Part shown: positions 1 through 8,025 of the stretch, piece by piece | Layout: every line of letters starts with the position of its first letter | Numbering within the stretch: position 1 is the first letter of the stretch | DNA from: Candidatus Hodarchaeota archaeon | Lineage (GTDB): Archaea > Asgardarchaeota > Heimdallarchaeia > Hodarchaeales > Hodarchaeaceae | Assembly (NCBI GenBank): GCA_016840285.1 | Contig: JAEOSR010000155.1 | Location: forward strand, 1 to 42,678 | Length of the DNA stretch: 42,678 bases | Direction of reading: 5' to 3' | Notes under the pieces: generated by a model | What the model was told of the DNA's origin: nothing | What the model saw: the letters and a program-made list of their open reading frames with translations, nothing else | Database searches by the model: none | Position numbers and translations under genes: made by a program

Positions 1-208
1 CATATGAAGATTTCTATAAATAAAGCTGATTCAACCTGGTATTTTCCCTTCAAAATTTAAGTAGTATATATCTAAGCGTTTAATTCTTTAATTATAGCAA
101 AGAGGATTTGTATAAATTATAAAATAAACATTAAAAAAGGTTGTCACGCATATTAATCAATATTTTATGATTAAGCTGGTAATTAAAGGAAGCAATTCAA
201 TTCAGTCC

Positions 209-218
209 TTTATAAAAA
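209..218 (+). promoter_or_regulatory. TATA box for the 0.7 kb structured RNA
   Basis: TTTATAAAAA preceded by AGTCC fits an archaeal TATA/BRE promoter. Transcription would be expected to start about 25 nt downstream, near 238-242, just before the first hairpins of the RNA-like region. No protein gene starts nearby on this strand, so the box most likely serves the RNA. Seen directly; function inferred. Confidence 0.5.
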
Positions 219-239
219 AGAGAATGAGAGGGAGGAAGA

Positions 240-951
240 TGGTATTCTATCTATTTCTAACTTCTAAAAGAAGGAAAGTTCTTGATATCAATACCGATGT
301 CAATTACCACCCAAAGTAGTGGAGGGTTTATAACTACAAGCAAAGCTTGTGCTACATTAGACTGATTGACGGACAGCCCCCACAAAGCGGATATACCACT
401 TTGTGATAAGTAACCTCCTCTGAAGAAGTCTACTAGGTTACCAGATCGTATCACTTCAACTATTTCTCTCTTCCACTCACTAGAAGAGTGTCTTACCTTA
501 TTCAAGGAGGAAAAGGCGGATACAGGAAACATTAATGCAGGCGTGAGGAGAGATGACCAACTACCTCTCTTCTCCGTTTTTCTTCCCTTGGATGACTTTG
601 CCCACACCCTGGCCCGATCCGTAGTGAGCCTGTGGGTCCAGCTGATTCCTGTGCCAGAACAGAAATCTCCTGGGGGCGCCCCATAGGGGAAACGCGAGAC
701 CTTAACGTACGGTCTTTGGCGGGAAGACTCGAAACTGATGGACTCAAACGAAAAGCTCCTCTAATATAGAGGATGGTGAAACGGATCACCTGGCTTCCAT
801 TCTCCTTCTCGTGTTCCATACAAGCTACTAAGTTCTCTGTGGGAGACTATGCCATGCCTGCCATCATCCTAGCAAGGAAGTGGGTTGGAGAGGAACGCTC
901 TCCGCATCAACCAGTCCAACTGTTGTGGCACAACAGCTTAACTTATTTTTT
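240..951 (+). ncRNA. Unidentified large structured non-coding RNA
   Basis: This stretch holds no convincing protein gene but is dense in hairpins. Examples: ACAAGC/GCTTGT (335-349), CACAAAG/CTTTGTG (380-404), CACTC/GAGTG (near 476-492), CCCACA/TGTGGG (601-637), AGACC/GGTCT (near 698-717), CCTCT/AGAGG and GGTGA/TCACC (about 754-790). By hand count, bases 601-720 are about 60% G+C in an otherwise AT-rich window, which in AT-rich archaea usually marks structured RNA. A TATA box lies at 209-218 and a hairpin followed by six T at 920-951, so the plus strand is favoured. GGTGAAACGG and ACAGAAA resemble short conserved blocks of RNase P RNA, but I could not find the conserved 5' and 3' blocks, so I do not assign it. 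It could instead be two RNAs, or partly a decayed transposon end on the minus strand. Confidence 0.5.
920..951 (+). terminator. Hairpin plus T-run terminator
   Basis: CTGTTGTG and CACAACAG form a perfect 8-bp stem around a single G (920-936). The run TTTTTT follows at 946-951. Archaeal termination mainly needs the U-tract. The arrangement marks the likely 3' end of the structured RNA on the plus strand. Confidence 0.5.
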
Positions 952-1283
952 GAGGTTGATGACCCATGAAGACCCGAATGACAAATCTATTAATTGATTC
1001 TATTTAACCTTTATACTTTCAGAAGTATTTTTACTGAGCGTTCCCTCTCCAAAATAAAATAAGCAGGACAAAAAACAGTGAAACTGAAACAACTGCAAAA
1101 AATGGACATATTTCCCTTCAATAATGTATTACAATTTATAAATAATCATCTTAAGTCACCCAGAACTGGTTATTATGCATTTGAACCAAAACTGTCTGGT
1201 GTTAAATACCGATATGAACTCTTTTAAAGGATGGAATTGCTCCCCCTTCCATAGACGATTATTAATAAGAGAAGGGTCATAAC
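952..1283. other. Intergenic leader of the zinc-ribbon gene
   Basis: No gene seen. It holds a TATA-like TTTATAAATA near 1135 and a 6-bp inverted repeat ATGGAA/TTCCAT at about 1231-1252, shortly before the ribosome site of the gene at 1284. The hexamer repeat could be an operator or leader hairpin. Confidence 0.4.
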
Positions 1284-2057
1284 ATGTCTCACACTTATTG
1301 TACGAATTGCGGGAAAGAAATTAGTATAACTGCTCGTTTTTGTCGGTTTTGTGGATCCGCTTTGAAGAAATCTCGGAGTGCAGCTCCGAGTCCTGAACCT
1401 GTTTCACCTCCACTTAGTGCACCTCCTGCACCTATAAAAGAACCAGTCATCACTCCGTCTGAAGTTTCTGTAAAAATTCCAGATGACATTGTTGATTTGC
1501 TTTATTCACGGAAAAGAAAAGGCCAAATTAAAGCTGATTTGAAAAAGCTCCTTGATCAGATTGATGAATTAACAAAAAAAGTTGAAATTGGTCTTATTAC
1601 TGAAGAAGAATCTTCAGGAAAGATCGAAGAAATTCAATCTAATATTACCACACTTCAAGAAGAACAGAAGGCTCATCAAACTCAACCTCTGGAACTTGAA
1701 ACGTTGGTTGAAGATGAGAAGCTATGGCACAAACGTCTCGAAAAAATAGAAGAGAAAAAACGTGCTCAAGCTGTTTCTATTGATGTGTACACTTCACTTC
1801 GAGATGAATATTCTTCAGAATTAGCTACTGTTCAACAGAAAGTAGCTGTTGAGGAACGTAAGGCAAGAAGGTGGCTTGTTGATCTTCAAAAAGATTCACG
1901 AGAACTTGAAACAAAAATTGAGCAGATTCGTGTTCGTGGGGAGATAGAAGGTTTGAGTAAGGACGAAATCACTCAAAAAACAGAAGAAATGAATGTACAA
2001 CGTTTAAAAAAATCAACAGCTTCAGAGGTTCTTACACAGATTTTAAGTTCCCTTTAA
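1284..2057 (+). CDS. Zinc-ribbon coiled-coil protein, function unknown
   Basis: 257 residues. The first 25 residues form a treble-cysteine zinc ribbon (CTNCGKEI, then CRFCGS), followed by a proline-rich linker (about 30-65) and a long charged coiled coil rich in E, K and Q up to the C-terminus. There is no signal peptide or membrane segment, so it is probably cytosolic. AAGGG lies about 8 nt before the ATG. The gene converges with the coiled-coil gene on the other strand and their stop ends overlap by 4 bp. Zinc-ribbon coiled-coil proteins are common in Asgard genomes and mostly uncharacterised; a scaffold role is only a guess. Confidence 0.75.
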   Translation: MSHTYCTNCGKEISITARFCRFCGSALKKSRSAAPSPEPVSPPLSAPPAPIKEPVITPSEVSVKIPDDIVDLLYSRKRKGQIKADLKKLLDQIDELTKKVEIGLITEEESSGKIEEIQSNITTLQEEQKAHQTQPLELETLVEDEKLWHKRLEKIEEKKRAQAVSIDVYTSLRDEYSSELATVQQKVAVEERKARRWLVDLQKDSRELETKIEQIRVRGEIEGLSKDEITQKTEEMNVQRLKKSTASEVLTQILSSL

Positions 2058-3316
2058 TATAAAAACGCTTCAACCTTTTCCTTATCTATCTCAATTTCTT
2101 GGGCAAGGGAGCTAATTTTTTCCTGCAATTTCGGAATTTCTAGTTTTAATAAAGCAAGAATAGACTCGTTTTCTTCAAACTCTTGGATCTTATTCTGAGC
2201 TTCAGCATATTGGGAATTTTGTTGTAATTGTTTCTCAACAATGTTAAATTCCTCCTCAAGTTTTCTTAGACGAGCGAATTTCTCTAAAACATCTTTTAAT
2301 ACTATGAATTGCCGCAGTTCGGTTGGATCCTCGAATTTAAACCAACTTTTTCCACTTAATAATTCAAAACCATGAGTTTCGATGATAAAAACGATTTTTC
2401 GCCACAATGTCTCGTCTAATCCTCGAAACTTACTTGGTTCTAGTATCAGTCCAAGATAATCCTCTTTTTCTTCTATACTACGATTTTCACGTCGTTCAAT
2501 CATTTTCATATAACGTTCAAGACTCGTGGTTATTATTCTTAGAAATAGTGATAGCTCTGGATCTAATAAAAGGTGTTCTTTCTCATTAATGATTTCAACA
2601 ATTTTACTATTTTCCCTTTGTAAGGCAATTTGTTCTTTAAACTGAGATAATTCTTCATTTAATGATGCTAATACCTTTTCAGTCCTTTCTAAATCTTTTT
2701 TTTTCTGTTTCAGTTGGGTTTCAGTTTCGAATTTCTCAGTATTTTTTTGTGTTAAGAGATTTAATAATCTAAAAAGAGAATCAAAGAATTCCTTTCCATC
2801 AGAGTCATCAACTATGAAAAGTTTTTGCTTCTTTATAACATCTTTAAGCACAAATGAAAAGTTGTTTTCATCGAGTGGTTTTAAATAGGATTTTCGAGCA
2901 TTAAAAATTATTCTGATATCTTTCTGAGATTTTATTGGGGGTTTTGGACTTTTCTTAAATTCAAGCTCTATCTTCTTGAGATCAAAATCAATAACTTCAA
3001 GTTCTTTTCGATATCCTCGACGTGACCGTGACTTCAATTGAGAAATTATCTGATATTGATTTAGGTTTTCAAAAATTTCAGCACATACTGTCCCATATCG
3101 AAAAACATTAATAGTAGATTCTGGAATTTTGTCATTTGTGGCCTGTGCTGTTGTGACAATAGCTTTAGATTTTTCGATCAATGCAAGAGTGCTTTCTCCT
3201 AGACGAAAACCCTTTTTTCCAGCATTAATTTTTAGATGGTCTTTTGGAAAGTATTTTGAAAATGTATTAAACAGTCGTTGTCTTGCGTACTCTTTGGAAT
3301 CAAATTTAGTGACCAT
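2054..3316 (-). CDS. Large coiled-coil protein, function unknown
   Basis: 420 residues with no family I recognise. A basic N-terminal region (about 1-120) is followed by a mixed region with short strand-like segments, a heptad-rich coiled coil (about 195-245), a helical domain (about 250-340) and a second coiled coil at the C-terminus. There are no cysteine pairs, no Walker motif and no membrane segment. The layout resembles a structural or scaffold protein. The stop overlaps the convergent zinc-ribbon gene by 4 bp, so the two mRNAs may share antisense 3' ends. An AAAGGGA sequence lies upstream of the ATG. Confidence 0.7.
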   Translation of the reverse strand: MVTKFDSKEYARQRLFNTFSKYFPKDHLKINAGKKGFRLGESTLALIEKSKAIVTTAQATNDKIPESTINVFRYGTVCAEIFENLNQYQIISQLKSRSRRGYRKELEVIDFDLKKIELEFKKSPKPPIKSQKDIRIIFNARKSYLKPLDENNFSFVLKDVIKKQKLFIVDDSDGKEFFDSLFRLLNLLTQKNTEKFETETQLKQKKKDLERTEKVLASLNEELSQFKEQIALQRENSKIVEIINEKEHLLLDPELSLFLRIITTSLERYMKMIERRENRSIEEKEDYLGLILEPSKFRGLDETLWRKIVFIIETHGFELLSGKSWFKFEDPTELRQFIVLKDVLEKFARLRKLEEEFNIVEKQLQQNSQYAEAQNKIQEFEENESILALLKLEIPKLQEKISSLAQEIEIDKEKVEAFLY

Positions 3317-3392
3317 AACATATATTCCCTTTAATTAATACTCTTATTGATAATGAGGGAAATATTTCGATAGCTTCTCTAATTAATCTATA

Positions 3393-4076
3393 TTATACAG
3401 GTTCAGGAGTAAGAATTTCCCAGTCACTCATTCTAAGATTCAACATCATATCTTCTCCATCTGGACATTCAATCCTCAGAACTAGTTGCTTTCTACTCTG
3501 CAATATGACTTCAGGATGCAAACATCCTTCTCGTAGCTTTTCTAATAAGAAACGAACGTAGGAATCAGAAATTACAGTTAAAGATCCATCTTGCAGATTT
3601 TCAGCCATTTGTCCAGGAAAAATTTGGACTTTACGGCCAGCCCGTTTAGTGGTTACCAAATTCACGATTTCTAATCTATTTAGATGATATCTTACCGTAT
3701 CATGATGGACCGTAGGGGTGATTCCTTGAGCGATTTGGCTTTGAAACGAACCTGGATTATTTAATACATAGTTGAAGATTTTTTTGGCAGTTTCTGGCCT
3801 TAAAACGGCAAAGATACGTTCAGCTTCGGCTGATCGTAGTCCTGCGGGATAATAAATTCGTTTTCCAGCATACTTCAGCGATTTAATTAGGTGGTCTTCC
3901 TCTAAACGTTTCAGATGCCAATTTAAAGTCCCTTGGGGTAATTCTAGATACTTTGCTAAATCAAAGAAATAGGAACCAGGATTTTCAGCAAGGATTGAAT
4001 AAATCTTCCGTCTAAGCGGATGTAAAAGAAGACTAATATCTCTATCATCAGAAGTAAAGGTCATATTATGATTCAT
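3393..4076 (-). CDS. Double winged-helix transcription regulator (ArsR/MarR-like)
   Basis: 227 residues with two consecutive winged helix-turn-helix domains. The first spans about 9-70 (HPLRRKIYSIL, then PQGTLNWHLKRLEEDHLI) and the second about 85-155 (VHHDTVRYHLNRLEIVNLV). Both have the recognition-helix pattern of archaeal ArsR-type repressors. The C-terminal 65 residues form a small beta-rich tail that may be a sensor or dimer part. Duplicated wHTH regulators of this size are frequent in archaea, and the target cannot be told from sequence. Transcription is probably from TATA-like TTAAATAAAG at about 4093-4102. GAGG lies close to the first ATG; a second ATG at codon 5 is possible. Confidence 0.8.
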   Translation of the reverse strand: MNHNMTFTSDDRDISLLLHPLRRKIYSILAENPGSYFFDLAKYLELPQGTLNWHLKRLEEDHLIKSLKYAGKRIYYPAGLRSAEAERIFAVLRPETAKKIFNYVLNNPGSFQSQIAQGITPTVHHDTVRYHLNRLEIVNLVTTKRAGRKVQIFPGQMAENLQDGSLTVISDSYVRFLLEKLREGCLHPEVILQSRKQLVLRIECPDGEDMMLNLRMSDWEILTPEPV

Positions 4077-4391
4077 CTTCCTCGTAGAATCTTTATTTAA
4101 CGATAGGAAGTGTTTAGTGGAGCTCTTAAATAGGAACTGTTAATTAGGGGTTTTGTGATACTCTCGGTTTTTATTTTTTCTTTTTCTACATTATATGTAA
4201 ACCAAATTTAACGGATTATTATTTAAGCTTTGGGACTCTAAATGGTTCTATTTTTCTTTTTAGAAACAAAGATTGCGGATTCCACACGTAAATACATTAG
4301 TAAAATATATACTAGTAAAAATTGAGTGGACGGATAAATGAGGAGGGGATGTACCTCTCATAATCCAATCGAATTTAATTTAAAAAAGCAA
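4077..4391. other. Intergenic region upstream of the wHTH regulator
   Basis: No gene seen. It contains two TATA-like boxes reading toward the wHTH gene (about 4093-4102 and 4121-4131 on the minus strand), pyrimidine-rich tracts near 4165-4190, and a short GAGG/CCTC hairpin near 4340-4360 just past the end of the ACT-like gene, which may help terminate it. Confidence 0.35.
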
Positions 4392-4811
4392 TCACGCAAC
4401 AAGAGTGGTGATATCTACCTTACTTACGCCCTTTATTTCAGCTAGTTCATCTTTTAGTTGCTCTTGTGAGATTGTTAAGTCACTAGAATCCAGGTAGCCT
4501 TCATACGTACAACTATCTTGCGTGAAACACAGTCCTGTGCTATAAAGGGTCTTAATCTTACTTCTCATGAAGACAACACCTAACTCCTGTAAAAAGTCAG
4601 GTGATAGCTCACCGATTTCTATTGCAACTTTCACGACTTCAGGGCTTTTCGTGGGAATAATCCTAATGATTTTTGTCGAGGGTGCAAGGATCATTACTGC
4701 AGAGCTTTCTTCAACATCCTTAGGTCGAAGCGTCTCAAGAAAATCGGCTGGAAGGGAAATCGGTTTTGACTCTTGAAGTTGAATCATTTTTGCGATAGTA
4801 ACAGCAGACAT
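4392..4811 (-). CDS. Small protein with probable ACT-like C-terminal domain
   Basis: 139 residues. The N-terminal half (about 1-55) looks beta-rich and somewhat AbrB-like (KPISLPADFLETL, then SAVMILAPSTKIIRIIPT). Residues 57-137 have the beta-alpha-beta-beta-alpha-beta rhythm of an ACT-like fold (VVKVAIEIGELSPDFLQEL, later LKDELAEIKGVSKVDITTL). ACT domains usually bind small ligands such as amino acids, which would fit a sensor role, but no catalytic domain is attached. GGAGG precedes the ATG by about 10 nt, and a TATA-like ATTATAAAGA lies about 35 nt upstream. Domain calls are fold-pattern inferences. Confidence 0.6.
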   Translation of the reverse strand: MSAVTIAKMIQLQESKPISLPADFLETLRPKDVEESSAVMILAPSTKIIRIIPTKSPEVVKVAIEIGELSPDFLQELGVVFMRSKIKTLYSTGLCFTQDSCTYEGYLDSSDLTISQEQLKDELAEIKGVSKVDITTLVA

Positions 4812-4949
4812 TTATCATTTAGCCTCCGCTAATTCTTCTATTGTTCTTTATAATCTTAAAGGGTTTCTTGTATTTTGAGCTACTTGTATAGCAAAAGCTC
4901 TATTACAAACAATTTGGATTGACATCTATTTATTAAGGTTTTTATTTTC

Positions 4950-4986
4950 GCGAGAATTTCAAATTTTTTTGCGAGAAATTCGAATT
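4950..4986. repeat. Two 16-nt direct repeats, 21-bp phased
   Basis: GCGAGAATTTCAAATT (4950-4965) and GCGAGAAATTCGAATT (4971-4986) match at 14 of 16 positions. Their starts are 21 bp apart, two helical turns, so a regulator could bind both on one face. They lie between the ACT-like gene (minus) and the GTPase gene (plus). Confidence 0.45.
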
Positions 4987-5135
4987 GAACCTTTACCTCA
5001 CAATATCAAAAATCCTTAAAACTGGGTGAAGTTAGGTGTGTTTGTGAGGGCTTGAGAGGTAAGTTCCTCAAAAATAATTTTTTGTTAAAAAACCTATGAG
5101 ACACCCTTTTATTGGGATCCAATCTACCATCTATC

Positions 5136-5147
5136 GTGAAATTTCAC
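5136..5147. promoter_or_regulatory. 12-bp perfect palindrome, possible operator
   Basis: GTGAAATTTCAC is perfectly palindromic and sits about 310 bp upstream of the GTPase gene in a region with two further symmetrical elements. Typical operator shape; the binding protein is unknown. Confidence 0.35.
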
Positions 5148-5212
5148 TTTTTTCATTTAAACTTGCCCAAAAAATTTGATAATTCTCTTCTCAGTTTGGT
5201 TTTTCTTATTAA

Positions 5213-5235
5213 AGTTTTTAAAAATTTTAAAAACT
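5213..5235. promoter_or_regulatory. 23-bp palindrome with 11-bp arms
   Basis: AGTTTTTAAAA and TTTTAAAAACT are exact reverse complements around a single A. The core also resembles a TATA element in both directions, so the site could be a two-way promoter, an operator or a terminator. It lies in the 634-bp space between divergent genes. Confidence 0.45.
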
Positions 5236-5417
5236 CTAACTTAAGTAGTTTAGCTCAGAGATTGGTATCTTAACTTGATTTGATTGAATATATCATGAAA
5301 GAAGATTAATAACTTTGGAAAAAGAGCTATAATTAAACCGATAACAACTTACTGAAAGGTTATTCTTATAAAGCACTCCTTAGACCAATTCTTTTTGATC
5401 AAACAACATCCCCTGTT

Positions 5418-5436
5418 TTACTCCTCTTAGGAGTAA
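5418..5436. repeat. Hairpin covering a possible ribosome site before the GTPase gene
   Basis: TTACTCCT and AGGAGTAA form an 8-bp stem with a CTT loop. The right arm contains AGGAG, upstream of a possible GTG start (5446) and of the preferred ATG (5461). It could mask translation or be a protein site. Confidence 0.35.
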
Positions 5437-5460
5437 TATAACTTAGTGGGGAATTACGAT

Positions 5461-6087
5461 ATGGTACTAGATAGAGAGATTCGACTAACAATACTTGGAA
5501 ATACAGGTGTGGGAAAAACCAGTCTTATCAAACGTTTGAAAGGAGAAGATCCCACTAAGTCCGAGAAAACAATGGATATCAATATCGAAAAGAAGAAAAT
5601 CACTCTCTTATCCAGTAGTAAGCATTCAAAGCTATCATTGGAACGGTACAGAAAATATAATGTCATAGCAGTGGATAATCCTGGCGACTTCAAACTACGT
5701 CGAAAATGGCGTGAAGCAATGAGAAAATATAAAACTGATGGAATCTTATTTATGTTGGATCCTTCCCAAGGTATTGAAAGCCAAAGAGTTGCGATGGAAG
5801 ATTCTTTCAACTATTTTTTGGATAGTTTAAGTTTAGATCCTGATAAAGCTGATAAGAAGGCAAGGAAGAAAAAAACTCTATTCTTTTTTGTTGTAAATAA
5901 AATGGATACTATTGATAATGACAAGGAGAAAGCACATATTTTTCTTGAAAACTTCGATACGGTTATCGAAGACTATAAAATGACATTTCCGTTTGCTAAA
6001 TTCGCGCAAGCATTTATTAGTGTTCACAAATCCCCATATGATGAAATTGACTCAATTTTCGAGAAGTGTAAACAGGCATTATACTGA
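5461..6087 (+). CDS. Small GTPase (Ras-like P-loop)
   Basis: 208 residues from the ATG at 5461, which has GGGG about 9 nt upstream; an in-frame GTG at 5446 would add five residues. G1 is GNTGVGKT (13-20), G3 is DNPG (72-75) and G4 is NKMD (146-149); G5 is weak (FISVHK). The span between G1 and G3 and a lysine-rich stretch (about 130-139) are longer than in Ras or Rab proteins, so it is an outlying archaeal small GTPase rather than a clear Arf, Rab or Gtr. It probably works with the genes directly downstream. Upstream DNA is rich in repeats and palindromes, suggesting regulation. Confidence 0.85.
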   Translation: MVLDREIRLTILGNTGVGKTSLIKRLKGEDPTKSEKTMDINIEKKKITLLSSSKHSKLSLERYRKYNVIAVDNPGDFKLRRKWREAMRKYKTDGILFMLDPSQGIESQRVAMEDSFNYFLDSLSLDPDKADKKARKKKTLFFFVVNKMDTIDNDKEKAHIFLENFDTVIEDYKMTFPFAKFAQAFISVHKSPYDEIDSIFEKCKQALY

Positions 6088-6103
6088 GTGGATTCTGGCT
6101 GGA

Positions 6104-6238
6104 ATGGAAAAAATACATCAAGTAATTATACGTAATATTCATGAAAAAGGGCTTGATGTTGTTGCTACAAACCTACAAAAGAGTCAAATCCAGAATATCT
6201 CCTTGTTTCTTCCTGAAGAGGAATTTTCTGAATTTTAA
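6104..6238 (+). CDS. Short reading frame, possible N-terminal part of the next gene
   Basis: 44 residues from the ATG at 6104; the frame is open further upstream but overlaps the GTPase there. It ends at TAA 6236-6238. The next gene lies in the same frame only 9 nt later and starts with a rare TTG, so the two may be one gene interrupted by a single stop codon, or two coupled small genes. The sequence (LQKSQIQNISLFLPEEEFSEF region) has no family I know. Confidence 0.4.
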   Translation: MEKIHQVIIRNIHEKGLDVVATNLQKSQIQNISLFLPEEEFSEF

Positions 6239-6247
6239 AACGTTTTT

Positions 6248-6922
6248 TTGACAAAATTTCATCACTCTTCTGGAGACATTGTCTTACGCTTCATTTTTGA
6301 TGATGGAATCGACCGTTTTGGACGTCAATCAATTAAAACCCACTCCCTTATTATAAATAATACTTTCTATAATGAAAAGACTCCTCAATACTTTATCTCC
6401 CCACTAATAAATGGATCTATGAATATCGAAGACAATAGAATATTAAAAAAGAATGATTTTGAAACACTAGATATTCATCCCATATCTTCCAAGCTTACAG
6501 AGCTTATTTTTTGTAAGAAACGGATTCAATTAACAAGTCAAAAAGAAATAGATCCATTGGTTCTTATTCAATTATTTGGAACAATTGATCGTTTAGTACC
6601 TCCACCGTTGAATGAGTCTTTTTCTTTTCAAACAATGGTTTCCCCAAGTCATAAAAAAGCATTTAAAACATATAATTTAGTTTATTCTTTCGAAAAATTA
6701 CCCCATTCACTACCAATCGAACAACTTCAAATTAAAAATTCTGAATTTCCAACTATTCAAGCCATTACTGACTCTATCTCAGATTTGCCTTTGCTTAGAC
6801 AGCTACAAAAACAATTATTTTTAGGAATCCCTGAAAGAAAGTTGAGACTAAAACTTCAATGGCGTTTTGGGATTAAAAAGTTCTCTGATATTCGAGATAA
6901 CCTAAATAACTATTTCTCGTAA
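6248..6922 (+). CDS. Unknown protein downstream of the GTPase
   Basis: 224 residues from a TTG start with no clear ribosome site. It is predicted soluble with many short strand-like segments in the first half and an R/K-rich helical C-terminus. I recognise no domain. It follows the GTPase and the 44-codon frame in the same direction, so a role with the GTPase (effector or regulator) is plausible but unproven. The poor start and same-frame upstream stop raise the chance that it is the distal part of a broken longer gene. It ends 1 nt before the stop of the convergent HEAT-like gene. Confidence 0.55.
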   Translation: MTKFHHSSGDIVLRFIFDDGIDRFGRQSIKTHSLIINNTFYNEKTPQYFISPLINGSMNIEDNRILKKNDFETLDIHPISSKLTELIFCKKRIQLTSQKEIDPLVLIQLFGTIDRLVPPPLNESFSFQTMVSPSHKKAFKTYNLVYSFEKLPHSLPIEQLQIKNSEFPTIQAITDSISDLPLLRQLQKQLFLGIPERKLRLKLQWRFGIKKFSDIRDNLNNYFS

Positions 6923-7171
6923 TTATTTAACAAATTTGTTATCTTCCAGAACTTTACGAATACAATGGACTACTTCAGGATCGGAATCCTCTAAAACAGC
7001 TTTCATTAAATGCTCTTTACACTTGGAGAAATTATACTTCGCAAGATATTGAGCTGCAAACATCCGTTCGTATTTATCAGGATCCTTTTGTAGTTTTTTG
7101 AGCATTAATTCGACATTTACTTGATTTGGTTCAGTCAATTCACTCAATTTAATCGGTTCAGACTGAGACAT
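6923..7171 (-). CDS. Small HEAT-repeat-like protein
   Basis: 82 residues, all helical. The two helix pairs MLKKLQKDPDKYERMFAAQYLA and KEHLMKAVLEDSDPEVVHCI show the HEAT/PBS-lyase repeat pattern (D-x-x-x-x-R, then A-x-x-L, and DPEVV). Such units act as protein-binding scaffolds. It is divergent from the endonuclease III gene and ends against the unknown protein on the other strand. Partner unknown. Confidence 0.65.
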   Translation of the reverse strand: MSQSEPIKLSELTEPNQVNVELMLKKLQKDPDKYERMFAAQYLAKYNFSKCKEHLMKAVLEDSDPEVVHCIRKVLEDNKFVK

Positions 7172-7287
7172 ATTAGATTCTTGTCATGCAAAGAAAACAA
7201 TGATCCCATTTCATTATTAATTGGGAAATAGATCTATTATATGACATCTCTCCTTGTGTTATCAATCTAAAAAACAGGGTTAAAATA

Positions 7288-7998
7288 GTGAAATCAAAAT
7301 TATCTTCCTCCTTAAGCTCCGAATCAATAGACATTGTTTTAACAAAATTGTCACAAGCTTCTAAAGGGCTAAGTGATCCATTAGTGACGAGTATATCTAA
7401 AACTCGGAAAGATCCATTTAGAATATTAATTGCTACAATTTTAAGTCTGAGAACCAAAGATGAAATGACTTTCAAAGCGAGTCAGCGCCTCTTTGCCCGC
7501 GCAGATACTCCCACTGATATTCTTGCCATTCCACTTGGAGAACTTGAGGAAATTATCTTTTCTGTAGGTTTTTACCGTCAAAAAGCTAGAACCATACATG
7601 AAATTTGTAAACGATTAATCGATGAGTACGCTAGTAAAGTTCCTGACACTTTGAGTGAATTACTCAGCTTTAAAGGAGTGGGGCGTAAAACTGCTAATTT
7701 GGTCATTACGAAAGGATTTGATAAACCGGGGATATGTGTTGATGTTCATGTTGCTCGTATAACACAAAGGATTGGGATTGTAACGATCAAAGGGGAAAAA
7801 GACAATAAACCTATCTTCCATGATGCAGATAGGGTTGAAATGATCCTTAGGGAGATTTTACCAAAGAAATGGTGGATCCCAATTAATGACATCTTAGTGA
7901 GATGGGGGCAGAATATTTGTACGCCCATCAGTCCTAAATGCAGTCAATGTGTCATTTATGATTCTTGTTTTAAAATTGGTGTTCATAAACACCGTTGA
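7288..7998 (+). CDS. nth: Endonuclease III, base-excision DNA glycosylase/AP lyase
   Basis: 236 residues from GTG at 7288. It removes oxidised pyrimidines and cleaves the abasic site. The helix-hairpin-helix FKGVGRKTANLVI (128-140) contains the catalytic lysine (Lys134), and Asp152 in VDVHVARITQRIG is the conserved general acid/base aspartate. A [4Fe-4S] site follows at C211-x6-C218-x2-C221-x5-C227, the classical endonuclease III spacing. Length matches the family and it looks complete and functional. The gene stands alone with a short divergent promoter region shared with the HEAT-like gene. Confidence 0.95.
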   Translation: MKSKLSSSLSSESIDIVLTKLSQASKGLSDPLVTSISKTRKDPFRILIATILSLRTKDEMTFKASQRLFARADTPTDILAIPLGELEEIIFSVGFYRQKARTIHEICKRLIDEYASKVPDTLSELLSFKGVGRKTANLVITKGFDKPGICVDVHVARITQRIGIVTIKGEKDNKPIFHDADRVEMILREILPKKWWIPINDILVRWGQNICTPISPKCSQCVIYDSCFKIGVHKHR

Positions 7999-8025
7999 AT
8001 CTGAAATTAACTTATAACATACAGA

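Noticed and set aside
240..951. RNase P RNA or SRP RNA assignment for the structured region
   Set aside because: Only short blocks (GGTGAAACGG, ACAGAAA) fit RNase P. The conserved 5' and 3' blocks and the SRP helix 8 motif were not found, so I leave it unnamed.
257..997. Open frames of 116, 95 and 74 codons in the RNA region
   Set aside because: They overlap hairpins, lack ribosome sites and show no domain or codon pattern of a real protein.
7173..7475. 100-codon frame on the minus strand over endonuclease III
   Set aside because: It is antisense to a well-supported gene and shows no recognisable domain.
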